A DNA stretch of 64,000 bases from Azonexus hydrophilus (lineage in GTDB: Bacteria; Pseudomonadota; Gammaproteobacteria; Burkholderiales; Rhodocyclaceae). Shown piece after piece: positions 1 to 8,969 of the stretch (the stretch's first letter is position 1; each line of letters opens with the position of its first letter). The stretch spans positions 177,485 through 241,484 of the forward strand of contig NZ_CAJHOB010000001.1 in assembly GCF_905120355.1 (NCBI RefSeq), in the 5' to 3' direction. The position numbers and the translations under genes are program-made. The notes under the pieces were generated by a model that saw only the letters and a list, made by a program, of their open reading frames with translations, was not told where the DNA came from and did not search any database.

Positions 1-389
1 CCCGTTTCCTGCCAGAACTCCTTGACCGTGTCCCACAGTGCCTCTGGCGGCATGGCAGCGACCAGCCAACGCTGATTGCCGGAACGCTCGACACGAATCT
101 TGTCCACTTGCGGCAGAATCGCGGATTGCCCTGCCTGCGCGCCCGGCTCACGCTCTGCGGCATAAGCCGAGAATGTTGCCGAACCACGACCTGCATCGTC
201 AGGAACCAGATAACGGTCGTCGCGTTGCAGGCTGGAAAGATCCGGCGGCACTTCCAGAGTAGGAACCTTGCCCGCCGATTTGTATTCGATCTTGCGCCCT
301 TCCGGAATGATGTTGCCGCTGCATCCAGCAACGGCCGCGGCCAGCACACACAGAGTCAAGCCGGGCAAACGACGATTTTGTAATTTCAT
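1..389 (-). CDS. bamC: Outer membrane protein assembly factor BamC (partial, C-terminus outside window)
   Basis: This is the N-terminal part of a lipoprotein; the frame is open to the window edge, so about 129 residues are visible. The start is the ATG at 389-387. A signal peptide ends in a lipobox (VAGC, lipidated Cys23), which indicates an outer-membrane lipoprotein. The mature part reads NIIPEGRKIEYKS and then VPTLEVPPDLS, the extended Pro-rich N-terminal segment typical of NlpB/DapX (BamC), which binds BamD in the Bam complex that folds outer-membrane proteins. It lies 7 bp downstream of dapA, the same dapA-bamC (dapA-nlpB) order as in enterobacteria. The recognition rests on lipobox, segment style and synteny; the helix-grip domains are not visible. 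Confidence 0.85.
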   Translation of the reverse strand, partial: MKLQNRRLPGLTLCVLAAAVAGCSGNIIPEGRKIEYKSAGKVPTLEVPPDLSSLQRDDRYLVPDDAGRGSATFSAYAAEREPGAQAGQSAILPQVDKIRVERSGNQRWLVAAMPPEALWDTVKEFWQET

Positions 390-396
390 GCCTTTT

Positions 397-1275
397 TTAT
401 ACCTCTATCCCTGCCTGGCGCAAGGCCGCCAGAACACGTCCATGGTTAGCATCAGCCAGCGGTGTCAGCGGCAAACGAATGCCCTCACCCATCAGCCCCA
501 TGCGCTGCACCGCCCACTTCACGGGAATCGGATTGGCCTCGCAGAATAGATCCCGGTGCAAGCCAAGCAGGCGGAAATGCAATTCGCGCGCCTTGCCGAC
601 ATTGCCCGCCGCCGCCGCCGCACACATCTCATGCATCAGGCGCGGCGCCACATTGGCGGTTACGGAAATATTGCCATGGAAGCCCATCATGATCGACAGC
701 ACACAGGTAAGGTCGTCGCCGCTGTACAGGGCAAACTCCTTGGGAGCACGCTGGATCAGGTCATAGGCGCGATCCATGTTGCCGGTGGCGTCCTTGACGC
801 CGACGATTCCCGGCACTTCAGCCAGACGCAGGATGGTGTCGTTCGCCATGTCGGCGACGGTGCGGCCGGGCACGTTGTAGAGCAGCACGGGCAGATCAAC
901 CGCTTCGGCAATCGTACGGAAATGACGGTACAAGCCTTCCTGGGTGGGTTTGTTGTAATACGGCACCACTGACAGCGCCATATCGGCACCCGCCGTCTTG
1001 GCAAACTTCGTCAGCTCAATGGCTTCAGCGGTTGAATTGGCACCGGTGCCAGCAATCACGGGAATGCGTCCGGCAGCATGCTCAACCGTTGTTTTGATCA
1101 GGGTGCAATGCTCTTCGACATCGACAGTAGGCGATTCGCCGGTCGTGCCGACGACGACGATGGCATCACTGCCTTCCTGCACATGGAAATCGACCAGACG
1201 CCGCAGGGCATCGAGATCAAGACTGCCATCTGCATGCATGGGGGTAACGATGGCGACGATGGATCCGGTAATCAT
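397..1275 (-). CDS. dapA: 4-hydroxy-tetrahydrodipicolinate synthase DapA
   Basis: Full-length 292-residue TIM-barrel aldolase of the DHDPS family. It condenses pyruvate with aspartate semialdehyde, the first committed step of lysine and meso-diaminopimelate synthesis in the cytoplasm. The pyruvate-binding GTTGES motif is at residues 43-48, the catalytic-triad tyrosine is Tyr133 in LYNVPGRT, and the Schiff-base lysine is Lys161 in GVKDATG. The ATG start is at 1275. It is the promoter-proximal gene of a dapA-bamC unit with a 7-bp gap. Length and motifs match the family with nothing missing. Confidence 0.97.
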   Translation of the reverse strand: MITGSIVAIVTPMHADGSLDLDALRRLVDFHVQEGSDAIVVVGTTGESPTVDVEEHCTLIKTTVEHAAGRIPVIAGTGANSTAEAIELTKFAKTAGADMALSVVPYYNKPTQEGLYRHFRTIAEAVDLPVLLYNVPGRTVADMANDTILRLAEVPGIVGVKDATGNMDRAYDLIQRAPKEFALYSGDDLTCVLSIMMGFHGNISVTANVAPRLMHEMCAAAAAGNVGKARELHFRLLGLHRDLFCEANPIPVKWAVQRMGLMGEGIRLPLTPLADANHGRVLAALRQAGIEV

Positions 1276-1372
1276 GAAGTTTGGCTCAAAAATAACTCGG
1301 GGATTGTAACTGAAAGCCGTTCCGCAAACGAAACGCTATACATTTTGCAATTTTTCACGACACAGACCACAC

Positions 1373-1402
1373 AAAAAACCCGCCGGATAAGGCGGCGGGT
1401 TT
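1373..1402 (-). terminator. Rho-independent terminator after the thiolase gene
   Basis: Perfect 9-bp stem AAACCCGCC (1376-1384) / GGCGGGTTT (1394-1402) with a 9-base loop. Read on the minus strand, the stem is followed by a T run (TTTTTTG). It sits about 17 bp past the stop codon of the thiolase gene and before dapA, so it separates the two minus-strand units. Confidence 0.85.
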
Positions 1403-1418
1403 CTATGCAAATCAGTGC

Positions 1419-2600
1419 TTACATACGTTCGAAGATACAGGCAATACCCTGACCACCACCGATACACATGGTCACCAGGGCATACTTGCCGCCGACTCGC
1501 TGCAATTCATAAACCGCTTTGGTGGCAATGAAGGCACCGGAGCAGCCCACCGGGTGGCCCAAGGCAATTGCGCCGCCGTTCGGGTTGGTTTTCACCGGGT
1601 CCAGGTCCAGCCCCTTGGAAACGGCGATAGCCTGTGCCGCAAAAGCTTCGTTCGATTCGATGACATCCATCTGATCGAGTGTCAGACCGGCTTTCTTCAG
1701 CGCCAGCTTGGTCGCCGGGATCGGGCCTTCACCCATGACATCGTTCGGAACGCCTGCAACTGCGTACGACACCAGACGGGCCAGCGGCTTTTGACCCGCC
1801 TTGGCCGCCAGGTCGGCAGCAGCGAGCACGAAGAAAGCCGCGCCGTCGTTGATGCCCGAAGCGTTACCCGCAGTCACCGTGCCATCCTTCTTGAAGGCCG
1901 GTTTCATCTTGGCCAGCGACTCCAGCGTGGTAGCCGGCTTCAGATGCTCATCGGCATCGAACACCACTTCACCCTTGCGGGTCTGCTTGACGATGGGCAC
2001 GATCTGCGACTTGAAGTAACCGGCAGCTTGGGCGGCAGCAGCACGACGCTGCGATTCAAGGGCACAGGCATCCTGATCTTCACGGCTGATGCCCCACTTG
2101 GTGGCGAGATTCTCGGCGGTGATCCCCATGTGACCCACACCGAACGGATCAGTCAGCACGGCAACCATCATGTCGATCGCCTTGGTATCGCCCATGCGAG
2201 CGCCCGTACGCAATGCCGGCATCAGATAGCCGCCGCGCGACATGACTTCGACGCCGCCACCAATACCGTAATCGCAATCGCCCAGCATGATCTGCTGGGC
2301 AGTCGTCACAATCCCCTGCAAACCGGAAGAGCACAGACGATTGACCTGCATGGCCACGGAGTCCATGGACAGACCGGCCTGAATGCTGGCAACACGGGGC
2401 ACATAGGCATAACGCGAGTCGGTCGGGATGCAATTGCCCACGGTGACATAGTTGATCTGCTGTGGATCAACACCGGAACGCACCACAGCTTCCTTCATCA
2501 CGCTGCCGGCAAGCTCAGCGGGCTCCATGTCGGACAAAGAACCGCCAAAAGCACCAATGGCAGAACGCACTGCGCTCAGAACAACGACTTCTCTAGTCAT
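1419..2600 (-). CDS. bktB: Acetyl-CoA C-acyltransferase (beta-ketothiolase, BktB-like)
   Basis: Thiolase-superfamily enzyme of 393 residues, counted from the ATG at 2600, which has AGGAGG six bases upstream. An in-frame TTG two codons further out is less likely. The nucleophile is Cys90 (RLCSSG), the catalytic His is His349 (GHPVG) and the second active-site cysteine is Cys379 (CIGGGQG). The C-terminal block LVTMCIGGGQGIA and the start TREVVVLSAVRSAIG resemble the broad-specificity ketothiolase BktB of polyhydroxyalkanoate and fatty-acid metabolism, as I recall that sequence. It condenses or cleaves acyl-CoAs in the cytoplasm. No phaB or phaC lies next to it, so the choice between PHA precursor supply and beta-oxidation is open. 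Confidence 0.9.
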   Translation of the reverse strand: MTREVVVLSAVRSAIGAFGGSLSDMEPAELAGSVMKEAVVRSGVDPQQINYVTVGNCIPTDSRYAYVPRVASIQAGLSMDSVAMQVNRLCSSGLQGIVTTAQQIMLGDCDYGIGGGVEVMSRGGYLMPALRTGARMGDTKAIDMMVAVLTDPFGVGHMGITAENLATKWGISREDQDACALESQRRAAAAQAAGYFKSQIVPIVKQTRKGEVVFDADEHLKPATTLESLAKMKPAFKKDGTVTAGNASGINDGAAFFVLAAADLAAKAGQKPLARLVSYAVAGVPNDVMGEGPIPATKLALKKAGLTLDQMDVIESNEAFAAQAIAVSKGLDLDPVKTNPNGGAIALGHPVGCSGAFIATKAVYELQRVGGKYALVTMCIGGGQGIACIFERM

Positions 2601-2624
2601 GAACAACCTCCTCGAAAAAACCGA

Positions 2625-3548
2625 TCAACCCACCACAGCGGCGAGTCCCAGGGAAAAAAGCAAAATAACCCATAACACTGTCGCCCGCCAGACCAAACCT
2701 ACCGCGCGCTGAAGTGTATCCGGGTCGGCGGTCTCACCGACACCGAACTCCGGCACAGCAGAAACCTCGCCTTCGGCAAAACGGTCTCCACCCAGGCGCA
2801 CACCGAGCGCACCCGCTCCACTGGCCAGCACGATAGCCGATTCCGGCTTGGCAAAAGCTTGCTGCACCTGATTGCGCCAGCAATGGATGGCATCTTCAAA
2901 ATTACCGACGATGGCGAAAGCCACCGCCGTGACACGCTGCGGCAACCAGTCCAGCCAGGCAAAAACACGACGGGAAAAATGTGCGAAGTCACCGGTTTCT
3001 GCGTCCTGTTGCGCCCACCGCTCCTGCACGATCTGCGCCAGTCGATACAAAATGATGCCGCAAGGCCCGGGGAGAAGGACAAACCAGAGCATGACCGCAA
3101 AGACATGCCGATGCGCTGCCAGCAACGCTGTTTCGATAGCTTCCGCCGCAACCTCCTCGGCACTCAGCAGCTCTCGTGTGCGGCCCTGCCAGTCGGCCAG
3201 CGCCTGCCGCGCCCGCTCAATATCCCCCAGGCGCAAAGCCAGTTGAATCTCACTGAAATGGTGGCTGAATTGACGAAAGCCCATGCCGAGGTAAAGCACG
3301 CACACGGTCAACAGGAAGCCGAGGAGGACGTTCACCTTCGCCAGCACAAAATAAACCAGCCCCAACGCCAGCACTGGCAGCAGCACCGCCACCAGCCAGG
3401 CGGCAATTCCGTGGCTGCGTTGTCCGGCATTGAATTGCTGGGCAATGAAATCCGCCCAATGCTGCAATGGCTCTCCGACCACCCTGCGATACGCCAGCGG
3501 CTGGTATTGCTCGATGAAAAAAACGGCAATCAGGGCAAGAAGATTCAT
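2625..3548 (-). CDS. CobD/CbiB-family membrane protein
   Basis: Membrane protein of 307 residues from the ATG at 3548 (MNLLALIAVFFIEQYQPL). A further in-frame start 54 bases upstream would add a non-membrane leader and is unlikely. Several hydrophobic segments are visible: residues 1-15, two around 55-95, one near 155-175 and one at the C-terminus. It resembles the betaproteobacterial CobD/CbiB-related proteins, distantly related to AmpE and adenosylcobinamide-phosphate synthase, that occur outside cobalamin loci. No cobalamin gene is nearby, so a role in B12 synthesis is doubtful. The true function is unknown. It lies downstream of a Nudix gene with a 40-bp gap. Confidence 0.7.
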   Translation of the reverse strand: MNLLALIAVFFIEQYQPLAYRRVVGEPLQHWADFIAQQFNAGQRSHGIAAWLVAVLLPVLALGLVYFVLAKVNVLLGFLLTVCVLYLGMGFRQFSHHFSEIQLALRLGDIERARQALADWQGRTRELLSAEEVAAEAIETALLAAHRHVFAVMLWFVLLPGPCGIILYRLAQIVQERWAQQDAETGDFAHFSRRVFAWLDWLPQRVTAVAFAIVGNFEDAIHCWRNQVQQAFAKPESAIVLASGAGALGVRLGGDRFAEGEVSAVPEFGVGETADPDTLQRAVGLVWRATVLWVILLFSLGLAAVVG

Positions 3549-3588
3549 GCAAAAACAGCGCTCGTGGCCACCAGAGTCGACAGGCGTA

Positions 3589-4179
3589 TCAAGATACCAC
3601 AAGCCTTTCCGACAAAGAACGGATCATGCCGGCGGTAGCGCCCCAGATGAAATAGCGCCCATAAGGCATGGCGTAGTAGTGGCGCAAGGCACCACGCAAA
3701 AAAATGGAATGCCGCTGGTGATTGGCGGGATCAAGCAGGAAAGACAGCGGCACCTCGAAAATCTCAGCCACTTCGAATGGGTCCGGCTGCAATTCAAAAG
3801 GCGGCGTCAGGAGCCCGACCACAGGCGTCACAACGAAACCCGTCCCCGTGTAGTACTGCGGCAGATAGCCAAAAATCTCGATGTGACTCGGCGACAAACC
3901 GATTTCTTCCTGCGTTTCACGCAAGGCCGTCGCCTGTGGCGACACGTCCACAGCATCAACGCGCCCCCCTGGGAAGCTGACCTGACCCGCATGATCGCGC
4001 AAGTGGTCGGTGCGCTGTGTCAGCAACACGGTATGCCCCTGCGGGCGCTGAACGATGGGAAACAAGACCGCGGCAGGCGTCGCTGCCACTCCCGTCGCGC
4101 CATCTTCCAGCACCTTCACTTCACCGGTCGGCTCCGGCAAAAGCCGCTGACGCAAACGATCGAGAGAAAAATCAGACAT
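3589..4179 (-). CDS. Nudix hydrolase, CoA pyrophosphatase (NudL/YeaB-like)
   Basis: A 196-residue Nudix protein. The UPF0035/NudL signature (LLTQRTDHLRDHAGQVSFPG followed by GRVD) leads straight into the Nudix box, ending RETQEEIGL, with the metal-binding Glu pair present. The first conserved Glu of the canonical Nudix box is not obvious, as is common in this subgroup. The family hydrolyses CoA and its derivatives to 3',5'-ADP and phosphopantetheine, or related pyrophosphates, in the cytoplasm. It starts 4 bp after the stop of the aspartic-protease gene, so the two are probably cotranscribed. Confidence 0.88.
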   Translation of the reverse strand: MSDFSLDRLRQRLLPEPTGEVKVLEDGATGVAATPAAVLFPIVQRPQGHTVLLTQRTDHLRDHAGQVSFPGGRVDAVDVSPQATALRETQEEIGLSPSHIEIFGYLPQYYTGTGFVVTPVVGLLTPPFELQPDPFEVAEIFEVPLSFLLDPANHQRHSIFLRGALRHYYAMPYGRYFIWGATAGMIRSLSERLVVS

Positions 4180-4183
4180 CCGT

Positions 4184-4831
4184 TCAGAAGCGTTTCTTCA
4201 AGGTCATGGTGGCACCGTCGCGCTGCATTTCCATGCGATTCAGGAAGCTCATGCCCAACAGCGCAACCGGCATGTCGGTCGAGTGAATCGCCGCATCCAC
4301 CTGGTGCAGCACGATACCGCCAACACGCACCTGATCGAGTTTAACGATACTGATCTGGGTCTGACCATTGGCCGTTTGCGAAATACCCTGCCGCCCCTTG
4401 CGCGGATCCAACCCCAACCGGCGCGCATCGCTTGCCCCCAGGGAAATCATGCTGGCCCCCGTATCCACCAGGAAGCGTACGGAATTTCCATTTACCGTAC
4501 CGGTCGTCACGAAATGCCCCTGCCCATCGGCGGTCAGAATCACCTTGCCCGCACCATCTGACGCCAGCCCCACCGCATGCTGCCCCACCCGCAACGGCCG
4601 CTTGCGCCCGGCAATCTCGACGACGACCTGATCGCTCTGGACCGAGAGCAGCTTGATGCCGTCAATCGTCGCGCCCGCCTGCACAGCCCTGGGAGGCGCA
4701 CCATTGATCATCAGCAAGGCCTTGCTGCCCATGATGCCGGCCAGTCCGACTTCCTGCGCCTGAACCGCAGCCCCAGGCAGCGCCAAGCCTGCCAGCAACA
4801 GCACCCGCCAACCTGGTTTACGGAACCGCAT
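4184..4831 (-). CDS. Retropepsin-like aspartic protease (TIGR02281-type), secreted or periplasmic
   Basis: A 215-residue protein with an N-terminal signal peptide (hydrophobic stretch about residues 9-24, AQA-type cleavage). A single retroviral-type aspartyl protease domain follows at about 105-212. The active-site triad VDTGAS is clear, followed by the flap and by LLGMSFL, the usual second hydrophobic signature. Such single-domain proteases act as homodimers in the periplasm of proteobacteria; their substrates are mostly unknown. The middle region (about 28-100) is an unassigned beta-rich segment. It is the first gene of the unit leading to the Nudix hydrolase and CobD-like gene. Confidence 0.85.
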   Translation of the reverse strand: MRFRKPGWRVLLLAGLALPGAAVQAQEVGLAGIMGSKALLMINGAPPRAVQAGATIDGIKLLSVQSDQVVVEIAGRKRPLRVGQHAVGLASDGAGKVILTADGQGHFVTTGTVNGNSVRFLVDTGASMISLGASDARRLGLDPRKGRQGISQTANGQTQISIVKLDQVRVGGIVLHQVDAAIHSTDMPVALLGMSFLNRMEMQRDGATMTLKKRF

Positions 4832-4955
4832 GTTTGCCCCTTAAAAATGCCCAACGATTGAAATCAGAGGAGCATTTTGCCACAAGCCATTGTCTTGCTG
4901 ATGTCCTCACTACGCGCGATCCATTCCTGCCGCATGGCTTATCATTGCCGCCATC

Positions 4956-5630
4956 ATGAACATCCTGATCGTCGACGACGAACCGGCCATCGCCGATACG
5001 CTGAGCTACGCGCTGCGCGCCGAGGGCTTCGCCACCGAGTGCTGCACGCTGGGCAGCGAGGCGCTGGCGCGGCTGCAACGGGGCGGCGTCGATTTCGTCG
5101 TCCTCGATGTCGGCCTGCCCGACATCACCGGCTTCGATGTCTGCCGCGCGCTGCGCCGCGACTCCGACCTACCGGTGCTGTTCCTCACTGCCCGTTCCGA
5201 CGAGGTGGACCGCATCGTCGGCCTCGAACTGGGCGGCGACGACTACGTGACCAAGCCGTTCAGCCCGCGCGAGGTCGCCTCGCGGGTGCGCGCCATCCTG
5301 CGCCGCCTGCACGCCAACGGCGAATCTCGCGGTCAGCCTGAAAAACCGGCGAAATTCGCCGTCGACCGTGACGGCCTGCGCATCGCCTACCACGGACAGT
5401 GGCTGGCGCTGACCCGCTACGAATACCTGCTGCTGGCGCTGCTGCTCGAACGCCCGGGGCGCATCCTGAGCCGGCCGCAGATCATGGCGGCGGTCTGGCA
5501 GGACGACGGCGAAAGCCTGGAGCGCACCGTCGACACCCACATCAAGACGCTGCGCGGCAAGCTGCGCGCGGTGCGCGACGACGAGGTGATCCTCACCCAT
5601 CGCGGCCTCGGCTACAGCCTGGCAGCCTGA
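4956..5630 (+). CDS. creB: Two-component response regulator CreB
   Basis: OmpR/PhoB-class regulator of 224 residues: receiver domain (1-120) with acidic pocket Asp7/Asp8, phosphoacceptor Asp51 and conserved Lys100 (KPF), then a winged-helix effector domain (about 135-222). The effector domain carries [15 protein letters not shown] and a terminal RGLGYSL. Order and style match CreB of the CreBC carbon/nutrient-responsive system, and the kinase gene follows 2 bp after the stop. Base composition is strikingly GC-rich compared with dapA and the following island. A CreB-type binding site is found upstream of creD, which supports the assignment. Confidence 0.88.
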   Translation: MNILIVDDEPAIADTLSYALRAEGFATECCTLGSEALARLQRGGVDFVVLDVGLPDITGFDVCRALRRDSDLPVLFLTARSDEVDRIVGLELGGDDYVTKPFSPREVASRVRAILRRLHANGESRGQPEKPAKFAVDRDGLRIAYHGQWLALTRYEYLLLALLLERPGRILSRPQIMAAVWQDDGESLERTVDTHIKTLRGKLRAVRDDEVILTHRGLGYSLAA

Positions 5631-5632
5631 GC

Positions 5633-7060
5633 ATGAACATCTCGGTCCGCCTGTTTTTCGGCTACTTTCTGGTGGTCGGGCTGGCCGCCTGGTTCGTGCT
5701 GTACACCTTCGTCAAGGAGAGCGAGCCGAGCATCCGCCAGGCCACCGAGGAAAGCCTGGTCGACAGCGCCAACCTGCTCGCCGAACTGGCCGCCGGCGAA
5801 CTCGCCGCCGGGCGCATCGAGGACGGCGCCTTCGCCAACGCCGTCGCCGCCGCACTGCAGCGCCATCCGAATGCCGAGATCTACGGCATCAGGAAGGACA
5901 GCGTCGACCTGCGCATCTACCTCACCGACGCGCGCGGCGTCGTCGTCTACGACTCAGCCGGTCAGGCGCAGGGTACTGACTTCTCGCAATGGAACGACGT
6001 CGCCCGCGTCCTGCGCGGCGAATACGGCGCCCGCCAGAGCCGCTACAACCCGGACGACCCGAGCACCTCGGTGATGCACGTCGCCGCGCCGGTGCGCCGC
6101 GACGGCCAGTTGATCGGCGTCGTCTCGCTGGCCAAGCCGATGACCTCGATCGCCCCCTTCGTCGACCGCGCCACCGACCGCGTGCGCGCCTCCGGCCTGA
6201 CGCTGCTGCTGGCGACGGCGGTGATCGGCCTGGTGTTCACCGCCTGGCTCAGCTGGTCGATCCACCGCCTGCGCGACTACGCCCGCGCCGTCAGCGAAGG
6301 GCAGAAGGCCGAACCGCCGAGCGGCGGCGGCCGCCAACTCTCCGAACTGGCGCAGGCGCTGGCGACAATGCGCGAAAAACTCGAAGGCAAGCAGTACGTC
6401 GAACGCTACGTGCAGAACCTGGCGCACGAAATGAAAAGCCCGCTGACGGCGGTGATCGGCGCCGCCGAAATCCTCGAAGACGAGCTCCCGCCGGAAGACC
6501 GCCGCCGCTTCGCCGCCAGCATCGGCGAACAGGCCGGGCGCCTGCGCGACATCATCGAACGCATGCTGCAACTCGCCCGCGTCGAACAACTGCAGGCGCC
6601 CGGCGCCAATCTGACGGTCGACCTCGCCGAACTCCTGAAAACCGCCGTCGCCGACCGCCAGCTGGCGCTCGCCGCGCGTGACCTGCATTGCGTGATCGAC
6701 GCCGAACCGGGCATCAACATCAACGGCGACGCCTTCCTGCTCCGCCAGGCCGTCCTCAACCTGCTCGACAACGCCATCGAGTTCTCGCCCGACGGCGGTG
6801 AAATCGCGCTGACTCTCCGTTCAACCGCAGAATCCGCCGAAATCCGCATCCGCGACCACGGCGCCGGCGCCCCCGACTACGCCCTGGCGCAACTCTTCAA
6901 CCGCTTCTACTCCCTGCCCCGACCGGCGACGGGGAAGAAGAGCACGGGGTTGGGGTTGGCGTTGGTGCGGGAGGTGGCGCGACTGCACGGTGGCGAGGCG
7001 GGGTTTGCGAATCATCCGGAGGGTGGCGGGGAAGCGCATCTGACGCTGCAGCGTGCCTAG
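5633..7060 (+). CDS. creC: Two-component sensor histidine kinase CreC
   Basis: Inner-membrane kinase of 475 residues from the ATG at 5633, just after the creB stop. Two transmembrane helices (about 8-25 and 190-210) flank a periplasmic sensor of roughly 165 residues. A HAMP-like linker, the H-box ([15 protein letters not shown], phospho-accepting His265) and a HATPase domain with N-box (LLDNAIEFS), G1 (DHGAGAP) and GLGLALV follow. It phosphorylates CreB. Like creB it is very GC-rich. The normal third gene, creD, is displaced to 14748 by an efflux island, so this operon ends here. Confidence 0.87.
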   Translation: MNISVRLFFGYFLVVGLAAWFVLYTFVKESEPSIRQATEESLVDSANLLAELAAGELAAGRIEDGAFANAVAAALQRHPNAEIYGIRKDSVDLRIYLTDARGVVVYDSAGQAQGTDFSQWNDVARVLRGEYGARQSRYNPDDPSTSVMHVAAPVRRDGQLIGVVSLAKPMTSIAPFVDRATDRVRASGLTLLLATAVIGLVFTAWLSWSIHRLRDYARAVSEGQKAEPPSGGGRQLSELAQALATMREKLEGKQYVERYVQNLAHEMKSPLTAVIGAAEILEDELPPEDRRRFAASIGEQAGRLRDIIERMLQLARVEQLQAPGANLTVDLAELLKTAVADRQLALAARDLHCVIDAEPGININGDAFLLRQAVLNLLDNAIEFSPDGGEIALTLRSTAESAEIRIRDHGAGAPDYALAQLFNRFYSLPRPATGKKSTGLGLALVREVARLHGGEAGFANHPEGGGEAHLTLQRA

Positions 7061-7190
7061 GACTCCGGTTGCAATTGGGTCGAAGAGGCGTTTCAGCCGC
7101 TGATTTCTAGACAGCAGCTATCGACCCTGAGCGGTCAGTCTATGCTTTGGTGATGCAACGACCGGTCTGGAGTAGCGTCGCGGTGTAGCG

Positions 7191-7847
7191 TTAGCTACCT
7201 CGGCGGCTGGCTTGCTCCTTGGTGGCCAGTAATCCTGCCAAAGCAAAATGCTTGAGATGGCTTTTGAGTTCATCTGCGGGCCGCGTCATCAATGCGCGAA
7301 ATGGAGTAGGCGTATCGCGGTCCACTACCAGCATCATCAACATCGGTGCGATGACGCTCAGAACGCACCGCAACAACGCCGGGTCCTGTGCGCTGAATCC
7401 AGTAACTTCCGAAAGGATGTCGCTCATGAGCTTGAAGCGCGGCATCACCCCTTCTCGAACGAGGGCTGCTAGGTGGGTAGAAGGTGCAACCAACTCCCGG
7501 GCGAATACACGTCCATGCCAGCCCCCTTCGTCGTAAAGCCGGTCGACAATCATGTCGATGGCTGCGGATAGTTTGTTCTCCGCAGAATCCTGCCGAGCGT
7601 GAATTTCCTTGAGCTTCTGAAGGTTAATCAGCTGCTCATATCCTTCGAAGAGCACTGCTTGATACAACCCGTCGCGGCCGCCAAAGTGGTAATTGATGGC
7701 GGCAAGGTCTGTTCCGGCCGCTTCGCAAATCGCTTTGTTTGCGGCCCCTGCATAGCCAAGTCGTGCAAATAGCTGCCCGGCAACTTCCAGGAGGCGGGCT
7801 CGAGTTGCATCTCCATCGGCACGCGCTGCTCTCTTACGTCCAGCCAT
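7191..7847 (-). CDS. TetR/AcrR-family repressor, CecR (YbiH)-like
   Basis: A 218-residue one-component regulator starting at the ATG at 7847. The N-terminal helix-turn-helix (about residues 12-57: ARLLEVAGQLFARLGYAGA, then IN YHFGGRDGLY) is typical TetR. The C-terminal domain resembles that of CecR/YbiH (DUF1956). It is transcribed away from a ybhG-ybhF-ybhS-ybhR-like operon, the same partnership as CecR and YbhGFSR in E. coli. A perfect palindrome lies midway between the two start codons (7892-7910). The inferred role is repression of the exporter, relieved by a toxic ligand. Its codons are less GC-rich than creBC. Confidence 0.85.
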   Translation of the reverse strand: MAGRKRAARADGDATRARLLEVAGQLFARLGYAGAANKAICEAAGTDLAAINYHFGGRDGLYQAVLFEGYEQLINLQKLKEIHARQDSAENKLSAAIDMIVDRLYDEGGWHGRVFARELVAPSTHLAALVREGVMPRFKLMSDILSEVTGFSAQDPALLRCVLSVIAPMLMMLVVDRDTPTPFRALMTRPADELKSHLKHFALAGLLATKEQASRRGS

Positions 7848-7891
7848 AGTTTTCAACCCAATCTTGATGCCCGAATGCTACCATAGTTGCA

Positions 7892-7910
7892 ATTCAAATT
7901 GAATTTGAAT
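7892..7910. promoter_or_regulatory. Palindromic operator between the tetR and ybhG-like genes
   Basis: ATTCAAATT-G-AATTTGAAT is a perfect 9-bp inverted repeat around a single central base at 7901. It lies 54 bp from the repressor ATG and 52 bp from the ybhG-like ATG. Placement and symmetry fit a TetR-family operator controlling both divergent promoters. Binding is inferred, not shown. Confidence 0.65.
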
Positions 7911-7952
7911 ATAGTGCGTCTATCGAGAACGTCAAGCGCAGGAGCATCGAAT

Positions 7953-8945
7953 ATGAACCGGAAAATTCTCGCCGGAGTTGCGATAGCAGTTGTTGGAGTC
8001 GTTGGTGTCAGCGCTTGGCTGTGGAGCGGAAACTCCTCGCAGAAGAACGACATCACGCTGCTTGGCAACGTCGACATCCGTCAGGTTTCACTGGCCTTCC
8101 AGGACAGCGAGCGCATTGTTGAAATGCGGGTTGAGGAAGGGGCGAAGGTCACAGCTGGCCAAGTTCTGGCGGTGCTCGACACTCGCACGCTCGAGCTTCA
8201 GGCGGCTCAGACCGAGGCTCAAATCGAGGTAAACAAGAAGGCTTTGCTGCGCTTACGCAACGGTTCGCGCCCGGAAGAAATAGGTCAGGCGCAGGCCCGG
8301 GTGGATGCTGCTACTACCGATGCAAAGTTGGCCGAGCTGGATTTCCAGCGGATGCAATCCATCGCAGAGGAAACTCATGGTCGAGGCGTTAGCCGCCAGG
8401 AATTGGACCGGGCCGCAGCGACATTAAAGGCGGCTCGTGCAAAAGTTGAAGACCAATCAATGGCCCTACGCCTCGCCAAATTAGGTCCGCGCTCTGAAGA
8501 CATCGAGCAGGCGGCAGCCCAGCTCAAGGCATCGGAAGAGTCGTTGGCTTTACTCCGGCATCGCATTTCACTGGCTGAATTGAAAGCTCCGACCAATGCC
8601 GTCGTGCGTTCCAGATTAGCCGAGCCGGGCGACATGGCGTCGCCACAAAAACCGGTCTACGCCTTGGCCATCGTGCAACCCAAATGGATACGCGCTTACG
8701 TGAATGAGGCGCAGCTTGCCCGTGTCCGGCCAGGGATGTCGGCTGAGGTCAAAATAGACGGACTTCCTGACGCATCCATCGCCGGGGAGGTTGGATATAT
8801 CTCCTCGGTAGCGGAATTCACGCCCAAACCCGTCCAAACGGAAGAGCTACGAACGAGCCTTGTCTATGAGGTCCGCGTACTGGTCAAGGACCCTGACGAC
8901 CAGCTACGGCTGGGCATGCCAGCCACTGTCCGCTTGGTGCCCTAA
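7953..8945 (+). CDS. HlyD-family periplasmic adaptor (YbhG-like) of an ABC exporter
   Basis: A 330-residue membrane-fusion protein. The start is the ATG at 7953, with AGGAG at 7940-7944. An N-terminal membrane anchor (about residues 5-25) is followed by a split lipoyl domain (VDIRQVSLAF... to VLAVLDTRTLE), an alpha-helical hairpin of about 120 residues rich in Ala/Glu/Arg, and a beta-barrel domain. It would link the two inner-membrane permeases to the outer-membrane factor encoded downstream. The gene opens a five-gene operon divergent from the TetR-type repressor. It resembles E. coli YbhG; the exported substrate is unknown (drugs or cations for the E. coli system). Confidence 0.88.
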   Translation: MNRKILAGVAIAVVGVVGVSAWLWSGNSSQKNDITLLGNVDIRQVSLAFQDSERIVEMRVEEGAKVTAGQVLAVLDTRTLELQAAQTEAQIEVNKKALLRLRNGSRPEEIGQAQARVDAATTDAKLAELDFQRMQSIAEETHGRGVSRQELDRAAATLKAARAKVEDQSMALRLAKLGPRSEDIEQAAAQLKASEESLALLRHRISLAELKAPTNAVVRSRLAEPGDMASPQKPVYALAIVQPKWIRAYVNEAQLARVRPGMSAEVKIDGLPDASIAGEVGYISSVAEFTPKPVQTEELRTSLVYEVRVLVKDPDDQLRLGMPATVRLVP

Positions 8946-8969
8946 TCACCCCGAGGCACTCGGCAAATC

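Noticed and set aside
1554..2675. Long open frame on the plus strand opposite the thiolase gene
   Set aside because: It is antisense to a gene with complete catalytic motifs, has no recognisable domain and is His/Arg/Gln-rich, as shadow frames in GC-rich DNA are.
5399..5632. Upstream extension of the creC frame into creB
   Set aside because: It overlaps creB entirely and lacks a ribosome-binding site; the ATG at 5633 gives a standard CreC start.
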